64,000 nt of DNA, taken from Morella rubra. Taxonomy: Eukaryota > Streptophyta > Magnoliopsida > Fagales > Myricaceae. Position numbers and translations under genes: made by a program. The DNA is taken from the NCBI GenBank assembly GCA_003952965.2, contig CM025855.1, positions 21,081,122 to 21,145,121 of the forward strand, read 5' to 3'. Below, piece after piece: positions 24,371 through 35,240 of this stretch. The notes below the pieces were generated by a model. That model was given only the letters and a program-made list of their open reading frames with translations, had not been told where the DNA came from and did no database searches. Numbering within the stretch: position 1 is the stretch's first letter; every line of letters begins with the position of its first letter.

Positions 24371-25067
24371 TATTTAGTCACCAAAGGTTTTGGGTGACAA
24401 AACCATCCGAACGGGAAACTATATCATCCGAACAATTTTCTGCTATCTTGACGAACTTAAATTTCATCATGGCCCAATATTCTCAATCCGTTCTCATGAG
24501 AAGTGTAAACATTTTTTCTAATGTGACAAAAATCATTATCAAGGAATATACGTGCGCAAGGTAATATAAAATTGTCCTCACAGTTATTTCATTTATAACG
24601 AAATAGTTTTTTGTCACCTCAGAAGCTGCGCGAACATATGCTCCATCCGTGAGGACACTTAATCTGTTAAATCTATGGGAACATATGAAACATCAACTAT
24701 CATACTTATGTCACCCATTCAAACGTTCGAACGTGTTTTCTTATCGTGCGAAAGTATTTAAGTTAGGACCGTGTGCACAGAAGAATAAACCCTGCGGATG
24801 GACAGTATTTCATAGAGAGGGTGCAGACAGATTTTAAGGCATGCAAACATTTTACCAACAAAACTGTGCAGATAGACTTGTTACTGTTCGAACCCTTATT
24901 ACGTATTTGAATTAATTTAATTAAAAATTTAAAAATAATACTAATAGAAAGATATTCAATACTCATAATAATAATAAAATGTCAACAAATATGTAATCAT
25001 CATAAGTAAATAAAATACATAATCGATAAGTACTGATCAGTTAGTGAAAATACATAATCTAACCATA

Positions 25068-26240
25068 TCTTCGTTTAGGCGTCATACAGGATGTCAGTTG
25101 TCTAATGTGCTTCATCATCTTGCTCTTCTTGTTGCTTCCGTTGCTGCTCCTCCATCATCTATTTAGAAAACAAGATAAAGTTAGCACATATGAAACATAA
25201 GAGATAACGAATGCATCATTAAATCTAACGTTACAACTTACAAAATTTTTTCGTGCATCTTCTGATGTCCACATGTCATCCTTATTAGTATGCATTTTTT
25301 ATACAGCAATGCAGGATTATCTGATCAGACTCTTGATTTTTTTGTATACCAAAAGAAATATCCAACGTGCATATTAAAATACCTAAGTCATTTATTAAGT
25401 AATATATCTAAAAAATGTAAATTAATTACTTACTAACAACACTCTCGCGCGTTGGAAAGATCTCGAACTCGATGTGTGTATAGTCTTCAGCTTAGTTATA
25501 TTCTCCCGGTTGATTGCACTCCTCCTCTGCATTGTATATTTATAGTTGTTACGACAATTAATAATAAATGAAAATAAACGTTCAGGACGAAATAAAAAAT
25601 TTTAACCTAAAATTCCTTGCTCGCTAATAAATCATAGACACGAACCCATTCTTTCTTGTTCGCCTTGGGATACAGGTGCTGTAACGCCTCTTCTTTGGAA
25701 TTAAACACCAAGTAATGCTGGTACATTTTATTTCTATGCGTCATGTACGCTGTGTTCATCATAGACGTCACAGTGATGCGATCCTCGGGTCAGTCATAAT
25801 CTAGTTGGAAGTCATCCTTAACATATATAACAGTTAGTACATATAAAAGTTTCACAATTAAAATTTAATAAATTATACTTACCAACACTCGGTTCATCAT
25901 GTATGAATTAACCTGATCGGGGACTTCCTTCCACTTAGTCGTCTAAAATGAGATATACTGTCGAACAAGCGCACCAATATGACTTGAGAGCTTTAAGAAT
26001 GCCTTGTCATCACCGCTCGTACGTCCATCAAGGATATAAACAGTCAGCTTTCCTCCATACAAGCCTTAGTAATGCAATCCCGCACGTACTACCCTTCCGT
26101 GCTTGATCCTGATGTCGCTACAAATAAGAATAATAAATTTAAAAATCAATTAGCATACAAAAATCGACGGGCAAGATACTTACACGCACAACTACTTTAG
26201 GTGCCTACTGGACTACCTGTGGCAGGGGACGATAATTCAT
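25068..26240 (-). pseudogene. TnpA-like transposase (Ptta/En/Spm type) in CACTA-2
   Basis: Minus-strand exons in order: near 26100-26030 (LTVYILDGRTSGDDKAF across a frame change), TTKWKEVPDQVNSYMMNRVL (about 25940-25885), DDFQLDYD then MMNTAYMTHRNKMYQHYLVF and EEALQHLYPKANKKEWVRV (25825-25640), MHTNKDDMWTSEDARKNF (25290-25240), and a Gln/Glu-rich tail, MMEEQQRKQQEEQDDEAH, ending at TAG near 25105. Introns between blocks have plausible GT-AG borders. Stops lie within the first blocks. It lies downstream of TNP2 on the same strand, the usual CACTA gene order. Confidence 0.75.
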
Positions 26241-26652
26241 TATAATGTTTAAGTGAAGGATCCGACACAGCTAGTATACCGAGAATACTCTCAGCTCAAA
26301 TCGATAAATCACACCAAAGATATTTTCCTCCCATTGGCATGACGTCGTCCTATGACCAAATAAATCAATATTAGTGATAAAAATACAATGAATTATGTAA
26401 CCTAAAATGAATATAAAATACAAACGCAAAGTAAATTGAAATGATAAATTTATTTTAGTCCTCAGAGTCATATTCTTCAAAATCACTACAATCATTACTG
26501 AACGAGTCTGAGGAATCATCACTTTCTTCTATTTCACGCTATTGTGGACTACTCTCATCAGTTACTAGCACATAAGTCTTAACATCATTTCTAGTCAACG
26601 GGATCGTGTCAAAGGAGCTAAAGTCCACAAAAAGCTCAATAGACTCATTCTC

Positions 26653-28330
26653 CTAGTATGCTTCACGGTTCGACGGTCTTTCTCTATCTTCAATAGGTGG
26701 AATATCATACGTGTTTCTGAGAGTAATCTTTTGAACAATCTTCCAGTGACCGCCCAACTTCATATCATCGATATAAAACACTTGATTCCCCTGAGACGCT
26801 AGCACGAACAGGTCGTCTTTGTACCACTTTCGAGATGTGTTAATACTAACAAACCGACCACTTTTATCAAGACCTAAGTTTTGAGTACTCAAGTCAAACC
26901 AATCACATTTGAGTAAATAAACTAAATTCTGGCGCAAATAACGCAACGCGTAAATCTCTATGACTTGGCCATAAAAATCAACGTCATCTCCAACATGTCC
27001 CCCAGAATAACCACGCCACTATTCTGAGTACTACAAAACTGTTCACGAAAGACCGTATGAAACCTAACTCCTTTTACTACACACTCAGACCGTAAATCTC
27101 TATGACCGGATGCTAATGCATAGAAATTATCCGACACTGAGCCCAAATTTCATTACGCACAGTTTGAATTTAAAATAATAAATACGTGGTAATGATAATA
27201 AATAAAAAAGAATATATAATAGAGACAAAATAAAATAAATACTCGATTTCTAACCTATAACAGAAATCCTTCTTCGTGCCTCCTACTAACATTTATTGGC
27301 GATTGCCTCCTGATCTCTTCTAAGTGCTCGCTATAAAAAAATAATATATTTTATAATAAATTAAAATATCATGAACTGATAAGTGTTTAAATGAGCAACG
27401 ATTGTAAAATGCGCTTACTCTATATGTTGGCTGATTTTCGAACAGTTGTTGAGTACATACCACTGCTCTTTTGTAAATTCTTTTCTATCCAAATTGTGAC
27501 CTCTACTAGCCCCCAACGAGCAAACATTTTAAGTGAATACAGAAAAATGACAACCCGGAGTAGTGTGATCATCCATGTCCACATAATTTTGATCTTTTTT
27601 ATTGAATCTCGTCTCAATCATACCAAGATACGTTGAGCAAAAAGTTAGAGATTCATTTAACACATAACTCTCTGCTATGAAGCCCTCAAACCGTGCCCTG
27701 TTCTTGATTAAATGCTTCATCTTCCCCATGTACCTCTCCATTGGATACATCCATCGAAATTGAACTAGACCCCCAAGTTTCACTTCCCGACATAAATGAA
27801 TAGTTAAATGAACCATAATAATAAAAAATGATGGAGGGAATAAATGTTCTAACTTGCAAAAAATCATTCCGATGTCCTTCTCTAACTAGTCCACAACGTC
27901 TAAATGTATTGTTCTTGAGCACAAGTCGCTGAAGAATAAGCTCAGCTCGGTCAATGTTGTACACACTTCATTTCCTAACAACCCATGTATCATTAACAGT
28001 AACAGTTACTGCAACATAACGTGTGAGTCATGACTCTCTGTACCCATTATCTTCTCTTCTTTTATATTTACACACCGGGATATATTAGAGGTGCATCCAT
28101 TCGAAAACTTAACACTCTTTAGCCACTCACAAAACTTCTTACTATCATCCTTTGTTTAAAGTAAACGTTGCTTAAGGCATCACCTAATGCTAACCCCGAA
28201 CCTGCAAATGCAACTCCTTTTTAATGCCTATTAATGCAAAATCTCTCCGAGCACTAGCATTGTCCGTTGTCTTACCATCGACGTTCAACAAGCTCCTAAC
28301 ACATTGTCACAAATATTCTTCTCAATGTGC
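26653..28330 (-). pseudogene. CACTA TNP2 transposase, C-terminal half with DUF4218 and DUF4216
   Basis: From the 5' side: the end of the catalytic region (SLLNVDGKTTDNASARRDF, about 28300-28240); a segment ending ELILQRLVLKN before 27900; DUF4218 with PPSFFIIMVHLTIHLCREVK and RWMYPMERYMGKMKHLIKNR (27830-27690); then DUF4216 with RFHTVFREQFCSTQNSGVV (27075-27010), LVYLLKCDWFDL, VSINTSRKWYKDDLFVLASQ and MKLGGHWKIVQK (26930-26730). In intact CACTA elements this protein cuts at the termini. Here the N-terminal half is absent within the element and frames are broken several times. Confidence 0.88.
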
Positions 28331-28889
28331 ATGACGTCTAAATTATGTCAAAGTTTCAATTCTGACCAGTACGGAAACTCAAAGAATATATTGTGCTTCA
28401 TCCAACTTAACTTATTTTCAGCCTATTTTCTCTTCTTCTGAGTTTTTCCAAATGAACATAACAGTACCGATGCATGTTGTTGAAGGCGAGTGTGACGGTT
28501 CAATGCTGAATGTGTATCCGTAGGACAAAATGAGATTTGCATCAAAATTTCTAAACACATCTGTCACAATGGTGGATGCAATTACGCATATTAAGGATAT
28601 TGTAAACTTAAACAATCCATAACATGAACAATTCAAGAATTACACTGAGTTCGTTATCCGAATCGTGTAATTCTTAAATGGGGCTAAGGCTACTAAATGA
28701 ATGCATAAAACATTACAACAAAAACCATTCGGACGGATTTAAAACCGTCCAAACCCTACATAAAATGTTCGCACAGAGGGCAAGAATCTATGTCCAACCT
28801 ATTACAAAAGCAAAGTGAGGGCATAGCAACAGCTAAAGAGATACTTGTATATCGCTAGGAGCTATTTAGAGAGTAGAGTCGGTTTGCAC

Positions 28890-30115
28890 GCCAGCAGGTT
28901 ATGAAACTACTGATGACCATCAAATGGTGGAAGATGCCCCAGTTTGGAAACATGTCCTGAAGATGATATCTTTCATCACAAAACTAGAGACACTGGGTCC
29001 AAAAATAGACGGCTAGACCAAGGTTGGAGCGATATTGGCATCTTAGGCTGGCCGACCAAAGTCTCCTTAGTCTCTAGAGCAAAGCACTGATGTCACTAAG
29101 CACCTAATGGATGAGCCACATCATTGCTCATACAGTCACACTCAACTCCGCCTTCAGATCCTCCACCAAGCAATCTGCCCAAGTCTGTCACTTCACCTGA
29201 AGTCCCTAGATCGAGCTCTAATCGGGATCCCACTCCTCAGTCCCAAAAGGCTGCTCTTGACGTCTACCAACAAATGTCCAGAAGACATGTTGTCGACGTG
29301 TCTGGGCCATAGAACGCGTAAAGTTAGTCTTGTTGATAGGCCCAAGTGGATACCCTTTTGGCTAGTCAAGGCTCTCAAGTACCAGTGTGACATGAAGGAA
29401 CTGCGTCAGTAGAATTCTGTGCGGCAGCGAATCCAACTCATGTGAGAGGGCCTCCGCACAGACAGTCATGAATATGTATGCAGCTAGATCAATTGGTGCC
29501 CCCCGTCCCACCAGCAACATCATCTTGGCCCAATGAAACGAAACCTCTGTTGTGTGCTTCTTCAAATCAATGCAGTAAGAGAAAATTAGGTACATGATCC
29601 GCCAAAAAGGAAGCAACTGCTCATGGATCATGTTGCTTCCCTCCAACACAACTGTATCCAACCAAGCATTGATTGAAATACCTTAGCTTTAGGCGTTTAG
29701 TCCTCCTCGGAAAGCTGTACCAAAAGGAATGCATTCACAAGCCTCTCATAGCCCCTACACCTCATTAGCTCGTCCGACGAGAAAGGACTCGGGTGTTGTG
29801 GACAATGACCTCCCAACCAGGATCCAAGACTTTGGGCACCAGAAGAATAGTGGCGTAAAACTCTCGCACCAAATCCATGGATACAACACATGTCCTTTGC
29901 AGAAACGGTACCTAACCCTAAAGGTCTACCACCTCCGGAAGCATCCGATCCTCAAATCTCAATTCGTTGAAATCTAACAAGGCAATATGCCTCACTAAAA
30001 CAATCAATCGAAACATAATCAACACCCGATGCTCCTCCAATGATAGAGGTGTGTCAGGATCTATCTGGCTACTGGAAGGCTCAGCCTCAATGCACGGATG
30101 CTCACTCATTTTTCT
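28890..30115 (-). pseudogene. Putative plant transposon protein remnant in CACTA-2
   Basis: It opens on the minus strand with MSEHPCIEAEPSSSQID and ALLDFNELRFEDRMLPEVVD (30110-29920), then in other frames the text around 29800, then LLPFWRIMYLIFSYCIDLKK and MMLLVGRGAPIDLAAYIF (29620-29480). The order matches the family seen at 6.5-7.6 kb and 58.2-59.6 kb. There are multiple frame changes and stops. The role of the family is unknown; its repeated presence between CACTA ends suggests it is an accessory gene of these elements. Confidence 0.6.
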
Positions 30116-30744
30116 TAACATGCAAAAAAGCGTTCGCACGGTTAGATAAGGTGTTCGCACAGTACGAATACTGTTGACAAGAAGAAATAAGACGTTCGCA
30201 TGGAGGAAAAGTTGTTCGCATAGTTAACCAATCATTCGCATGGATAGCTTATCTACAAAACACTTTGGCGAAACGTCACCGTTTGCCATCAAGACACATT
30301 CCGACGGGTGGAAACAACCGTCCAAAAAACATGAAAATGATGGTGTCTTTTGCACAAGCGTCTTAATGCCCTATCTTGGGCGTCCAGACAAAATTCGAAA
30401 GGACTACTTAAAATTCTACTATGGTGAAAACGATGATGTTTCCACCAAACACGTTCGAACAACTAACAAAAGCCATTTGAACGGAGCACAAAGAAAACAA
30501 ATATTCAAAATAAATAGGGAAATTTCATTTTTGGTCACTAGGTTTTGACCACTTTTACAATTTGGTCACTAGGATTTTATTTTTTACTTTTAGATCATTA
30601 CGTATGTCACCTAGTTACGATTAGGTCCTTCCGTTATTTTTTCGTCTGATCTTTTAACGACAGCTCAGCCACATCAACTCTTTTCTCCAAGTCATCCCCA
30701 TTTTCCACGTCATCAGCCATTTAACACTTTTTTCTCAAAGCGAC

Positions 30745-31004
30745 AAGAAGCTTATAAATAAAAATGGAGCACACCGTTGCAATCATTTAGTGAAAGTGCA
30801 CCGTTTCAATCATTTAGTGAAAGTGCACCATTTCAATCAAACTCAAGTTTCTATAGAATTTGTCACAAAGTGCACCGTTTTGTCATTTAGTGGAACTCCG
30901 CCGTTTTGTCCTTTTTTCCCCCCTTCTCCAGCGTATTTTCTCTTGCCTTCCCCCCCTCTGCCTCCCCTTTCTAGCAATTTGTTTGCCCCAGCACGGACTA
31001 TCTA
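30745..31004 (+). promoter_or_regulatory. Promoter-like region before the UPL fragment
   Basis: A TATA-like TTATAAATAAAA starts at 30752. It is followed by three 27-base direct repeats (GTGCACCGTTTCAATCATTT type, 30768-30850) and a pyrimidine-rich stretch (30895-30975) like a 5' leader, ending shortly before the UPL reading frame. Whether it is transcribed is inference. Confidence 0.35.
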
Positions 31005-31896
31005 GGAACCTTGTTGCTTGAGCTCCACTGCACTGCAATGGAAACAGATTTTGAAGACAAAGGCAATGATGGCCATTGTTGTTTGGTTGGTGCAGTGGAT
31101 TCAGCTTCAGAAGGGATCGATGATGAGCAGCTTTGCATCTTCCATTTAATGGTATTGGTTCACAGGACAATGGAAAATTCAGAAACATGTCGGTTATTTG
31201 TGGAGAAGTCAGGAATTGAAGCTTTACTGAAGCTTCTTTTACAACCTAGTATTGCGCAGTCATTTGATGGAATGTCTATTGCTTTGCATAGCACCATGGT
31301 TTTCAAGGGTTTTACTCAAAATCACTCTGCTCCACTGCCACTGGCACGTGCTTTATGTTCCTCTCTCAGAGACCATCTGAAAAAATCTTTGATGACATTT
31401 GGAGAGGTTTCAGGGTCCTTTTTGCTGGATCCAAAGATAACACAAGATGCTAAAACCTTTTCTTCAATTTTCCTTGTTGAGTTCCTTCTGTTCCTCGTTG
31501 CCTCAAAAGACAACCATTGGGCAAGTGCATTGCTCACAGAATTTGAAAATGGTAGTAAGGATGTCCTAGAAGATATTGGGCATGCCCATAGAGAAGTCCT
31601 GTGGCAGATTTCTCTTCTTGAAAATGCCAAGCCGGAGGTGGAGGGTGATGGTGCTGTTTCTACCTATGAGTCGCAACAGTGCGAATTGGGTATTCAGGAA
31701 AATGAAGAGCAAAGATTCAACTCGTTCTTTTCACATCACCCATCTGTTTCAAGAGTTGGGGAAGGTAATGTTTCTTCCTTCTCGTCAACGGGATGACATT
31801 TTGAATGTTTCCCCTTCTTCGAAATCAATGGCTTCTTCTTTTGCATCCATTGATTTAGATCACATGAATTTCGGGGGTCATGTGAATTTCGTTTGA
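31005..31896 (+). pseudogene. Fragment of a HECT E3 ubiquitin ligase gene (UPL1/UPL2 type)
   Basis: The main reading (31011-31796) has GNDGHCCLVGAVDSASEGID, LVHRTMENSETCRLFVEKSG, GIEALLKLLLQPSIAQS, GMSIALHSTMVFKGFTQ and KDVLEDIGHAHREVLWQISL. I recognise these as the conserved N-terminal armadillo-like (DUF913) region of the very large plant UPL1/UPL2 HECT ligases. A second frame to about 31896 carries FHITHLFQELGKVMFLPSRQ and ALDHMNFGGHVN-like text (here DLDHMNFGGHVNF). The join after NSF skips family sequence, so there is an internal deletion and frame change. Only about 290 residues of a protein of more than 3,600 are present, with no HECT domain. It is a captured, non-functional piece, although its first 250 codons are open. 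Confidence 0.85.
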
Positions 31897-32082
31897 CATT
31901 TGGTGATGATCTTCACAGATTAAATATTCCAGATAATGTTGGGCTTTGTGCATGGTAAATGAATTTGTATAATTGTTCAATATGGAATCCACCAGTATCT
32001 TATTGAGGCAGTATATTCATTATGTCTTTATATTTTTAGACTCAAATAAAAACACTGCGCAGCAGAATTTTGTGAAAAGTGT

Positions 32083-33363
32083 TGTTGGCTTTTGTGCACA
32101 ATCGAGATTTTGATGATTTCAATAAATGGATCAAGTTTATAAAACGGACATCTTCAAAGACAAAGACTTTTTGATGAAAGAGCCAAAGACTTGAAGAAAG
32201 AAGATCAAGAAGATGCAAGGAGCTCAAAAGTGAAGTTTCAAGACCTTAGGTATAAACCTTGTAACTCTTGTTTCACTTTTGACAAGGATTATGAATCACA
32301 CTTGCATATCTTTCAAAAAGTGCATAAACCGTTTTGCCTTTTGTTTGAAAGATTAAAATATTTTTTAAAGGTTTCAAAACACCCCAATCAGACTCCAAAC
32401 CTTTCTTATACATATGGGAAGTAAGTCTTAAAAATTGGGTGTTTCCAAGAGGTCAAAAACGTGGTTTTAATTGAACCGGATCATGTGCTTAAGTTGGGAG
32501 GTCGACCGGATGGTGAAGCGGTCGACCGGTCTTCGACCGCTTGGTATAGCGGTCGACCGGTTGATTTGAAATAGATCCGTTGAGCTTCTGACAATATGAT
32601 CGTTGAGTAACGGTAACTTGAAGCGGTCGACCGGTTCATGTAGCGGTCGACCGGCTCGTTTTAACAGACGACTCCCAACGGCTATAAACGGCTAGTTTTC
32701 ATATGTGGCCTATAAATACACCTTCATAACGTCCAAAATAAATACACAACGACCACATATCATTTAGATCACTTGAGAAATATTCCAAACCTTCATATTC
32801 TATATTTCTCATATCATTCACACAAAACACACTTTCATATCCTTGTCTTTGTGTGAATCAAGAGATAGAGATTTCCAATTTCATATACACTCTTTGAGAG
32901 AGTTTATTCTTCAATCTTCCTATCCAAAATAAGTGATTCCTTTAGTGAGGTTGTTCACTAAAGAAGAAGCTTAGAGAGGGTATATCTCAAGCTTGGTTGG
33001 GTTGTGAGTGGTGAGCCCGAAAATCACTTGGGTGGGTTTGAGTGTTAAGCCCGGGAAAACACTTGTACGGTTCTCTAGCACCCGGAAGCTAGAGTGTATG
33101 CTATTTGAAGATAGTGGGAAAACCTCAAGGCTCGGTGAAGGAGCTTGAGGGGTGGATGTAGGCGGGTTTGCCGAACCACCTAAAAATCACGTGTTTGCTT
33201 CTCTATCCCTACTCCTTACATTTAGCACTTATTTACTCGTTGTTTTAATATACTTGTGCTAAATTAGACTTTACTTTGCAAACACGGTTTTGGGGGTTAA
33301 AAGCGAAAAAGTTTGGAAACCCAATTCACCCCCCTCTTGGGTTGCCTTAATCTAGGACTTACA
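32083..33363 (+). mobile_element. Solo LTR of the GGTCGACCGG family
   Basis: It starts TGTTGGCTTTTGTGCAC and ends TCTAGGACTTACA. GTGT flanks both sides (32079-32082 and 33364-33367), a 4-base target duplication. It carries four or more copies of AGCGGTCGACCGG and a TATAAATAC box near 32710. About 1.28 kb; looks whole as an LTR. Related to the fragment at 20795-21617. It is the youngest layer in this stack because it cuts the Copia LTR fragment. Confidence 0.85.
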
Positions 33364-33379
33364 GTGTTTTCACGGTTTT

Positions 33380-33384
<5 letters not shown>

Positions 33385-33447
<63 letters not shown>
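33385..33447. repeat. (TA)n microsatellite
   Basis: About 60 bases of alternating TA with one short break, within the Copia LTR fragment. The corresponding place in the other LTR copy (23367-23382) has a shorter TA run. Confidence 0.9.
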
Positions 33448-34005
33448 AAGTAATTATATGTTAAAATTGTTTTTTGAAACTTTTTTGGAAGTCCAACTGG
33501 GTACAGACTGAGAATTAAGAATTATATGAGCTAGGAACTTAATCGGTAATATTATTTAGGTCCTATTAGCTCATGTAGAATATGGTATAGTGGAAGAATA
33601 AATAAGTGTATAATTGCTAGTAAAAGGAATTTCATAAAAATAATCTCATTATCTCAGGTCAATTGTGATATGTTAATGGACATGATCAAAATTTGTAGAA
33701 GTCCATAAATTCGGATTATAGAATATAAGGGGGTTAATAAAAAAAAAAGTTTTTCATGATGATCCTATGACCGAGATTTAAGGTCCCTAAATATCCTACG
33801 CATAAGCACAATTGAGTTCTGAGCAGGCAATTATAAATAGCTCAGAAGTTCATTTGAGAAAAGGAATTCATTTTTCACGTTTGAGACTTTCTCTCTCTAG
33901 AAATTCTCTCTCCCTAAATTCTCTCAAGAACTGTGTGCGAGGGTCTGAAGGAGGCAGCACACTTGGGCTACTTTGATTCAATGATCATTTTCGCTGCAAT
34001 CTCAC

Positions 34006-34829
34006 GCTCTAACAGACACGTGGCCCAATGAAATTTCACCGTATTAAATGTCAAACGTCGAACTATTTAAAACAGTTCGAAACATTAAATACGTTCGGAG
34101 GTGATACCCCATCCGGACTATCTTCTCTTAACATTGTGCGACATGGAAGCGCATATTTGGCTAAATAAACGTCATGTCACGTCTAGACATACTGATACAC
34201 GTCCGGAGGTTACAGCTGTTTTTAACTGTCGTCCTCATTAAACACATGTAAGCCATGCAACTGTTATGTGGAGGTCCAGACGGTCTTGTTGAGCGTTCCC
34301 ACAGGTGTCGTTTCATGTAACGCGTTCGAACGTGGTGTTACAACGTGCAGATGCCAAACAGATTAATTCAATATTACTTAATTCATTAATTGATTATGAT
34401 CCAATTTAATTGATTTAATTCACTCAATTTAATTTATTTAAATCATTTAACTAATCAAATGTAATTCAGCACAAAATTTTAACTTTATTTATTTATTTTG
34501 TCTGCATTTTGACTACATAAATCATACATATAGTTAAACATACTTTTGTATTAAACGTCCGTTATAACTTATTATACTAACCGTTCGGTTAACATAGCAC
34601 TCGTACTAATCATTCGTTTAATTGTACTAATCTTCCATTTAAATTGTAATAAATTTAAACTAATGAAAAAACATAATTAATATAGAATATCAAAGATAGA
34701 AATACCAAACGAAAAATATAATCATAAAGTCTAGTACAAGCTGAAGACTAACAAAGCATAAGTAAATAATAGCGAAAAAACATAAGCCGGAGACTAATCT
34801 GAATCATAAGCCGGAGACTAACAAAGCAT
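34006..34829. repeat. CACTA-2 right subterminal region, inner part
   Basis: It contains ACACGTGGCCCAAT (again at 35601), ACGTCCGGAGGT, CCAGACGGTC and GTTCGAACGTGG motifs, then AT-rich sequence. No protein is supported. The paired ACACGTGGCCCAAT blocks suggest an internal duplication of the subterminal zone. Confidence 0.55.
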
Positions 34830-35240
34830 AAGTCAGAGACTAGTTTGAATCATGACGACAAGCTGGCTAGTCGAGATCTTGTCTGATGGCCTCACAAACA
34901 TGCTCCAACCGCTCCTCCATATTATCCACCCATTTGACGAGTGTCCGGAGCTATATCGGAGCAGTATGAGAGATTGGTACAACTGGGACACATGTCCTTT
35001 CATGGAAGTCAATTCGTTCCGCATAGCAATTGCCTCCTCCCTCAGACCCGTCTCCATCAGAGCATAATTATTCTCCAGAGTAGTCAAGAGGGTATGAAGA
35101 TCCGTACACAACATATGTGTTGGCTCCACCATCATCTAGATACTCTCCCTCAGCTCCACTACCATAGCATCCGCCCAAGCTAGTCGCTCTGTCTATGCCT
35201 CGGCCTTGGTGATATTTTTCCCGGACTGATCCATTGCCAA
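34830..35240 (-). pseudogene. Coiled-coil transposon ORF remnant
   Basis: The minus-strand reading starts MDQSGKNITKAEA near 35234. After two stops it continues MMVEPTHMLCTDLHTLLTT and LEEAIAMRNELTSM-type helical text (REEAIAMRNELTSMKGHVSQ) to about 34833. No known domain. It is placed upstream of the transposon-protein remnant on the same strand and resembles the coiled-coil tails of that family (compare 6620-6509). Function unknown. Confidence 0.4.

Larger units (their letters stand above)
30516..34005. mobile_element. Foreign block inserted in CACTA-2 (gene fragment plus LTR pieces)
   Basis: CACTA-type sequence stops at about 30515 and resumes at about 34005 with CACGCTCTAACAGACACGTG. The block starts TTTCATTTTTGGTCACTAGG, followed by a second TTTGGTCACTAGG, wording typical of Mutator-like or LTR edges. 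It then holds a promoter-like region, a UPL-type ligase fragment, and a Copia LTR fragment split by a solo LTR. I found no inverted pair or target duplication for the block as a whole, so it may be composite. Confidence 0.55.
31905..34005 (+). mobile_element. Copia LTR fragment, split by a solo LTR
   Basis: 31905-32078 matches 23165-23345 of the Copia 5' LTR (ATTCCAGATAATGTTGGG versus ATTCCAGACAATGTTAGG; AGGCAGTATATTCA versus GATAGTATATTCA). 33470-33990 matches 23395-23880 (TTTGGAAGTCCAAC, TCCTATTAGCTCATGTAGAA). It lacks the first 480 bases or so and the 3' tip of the LTR, and abuts the UPL fragment directly. Confidence 0.8.
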
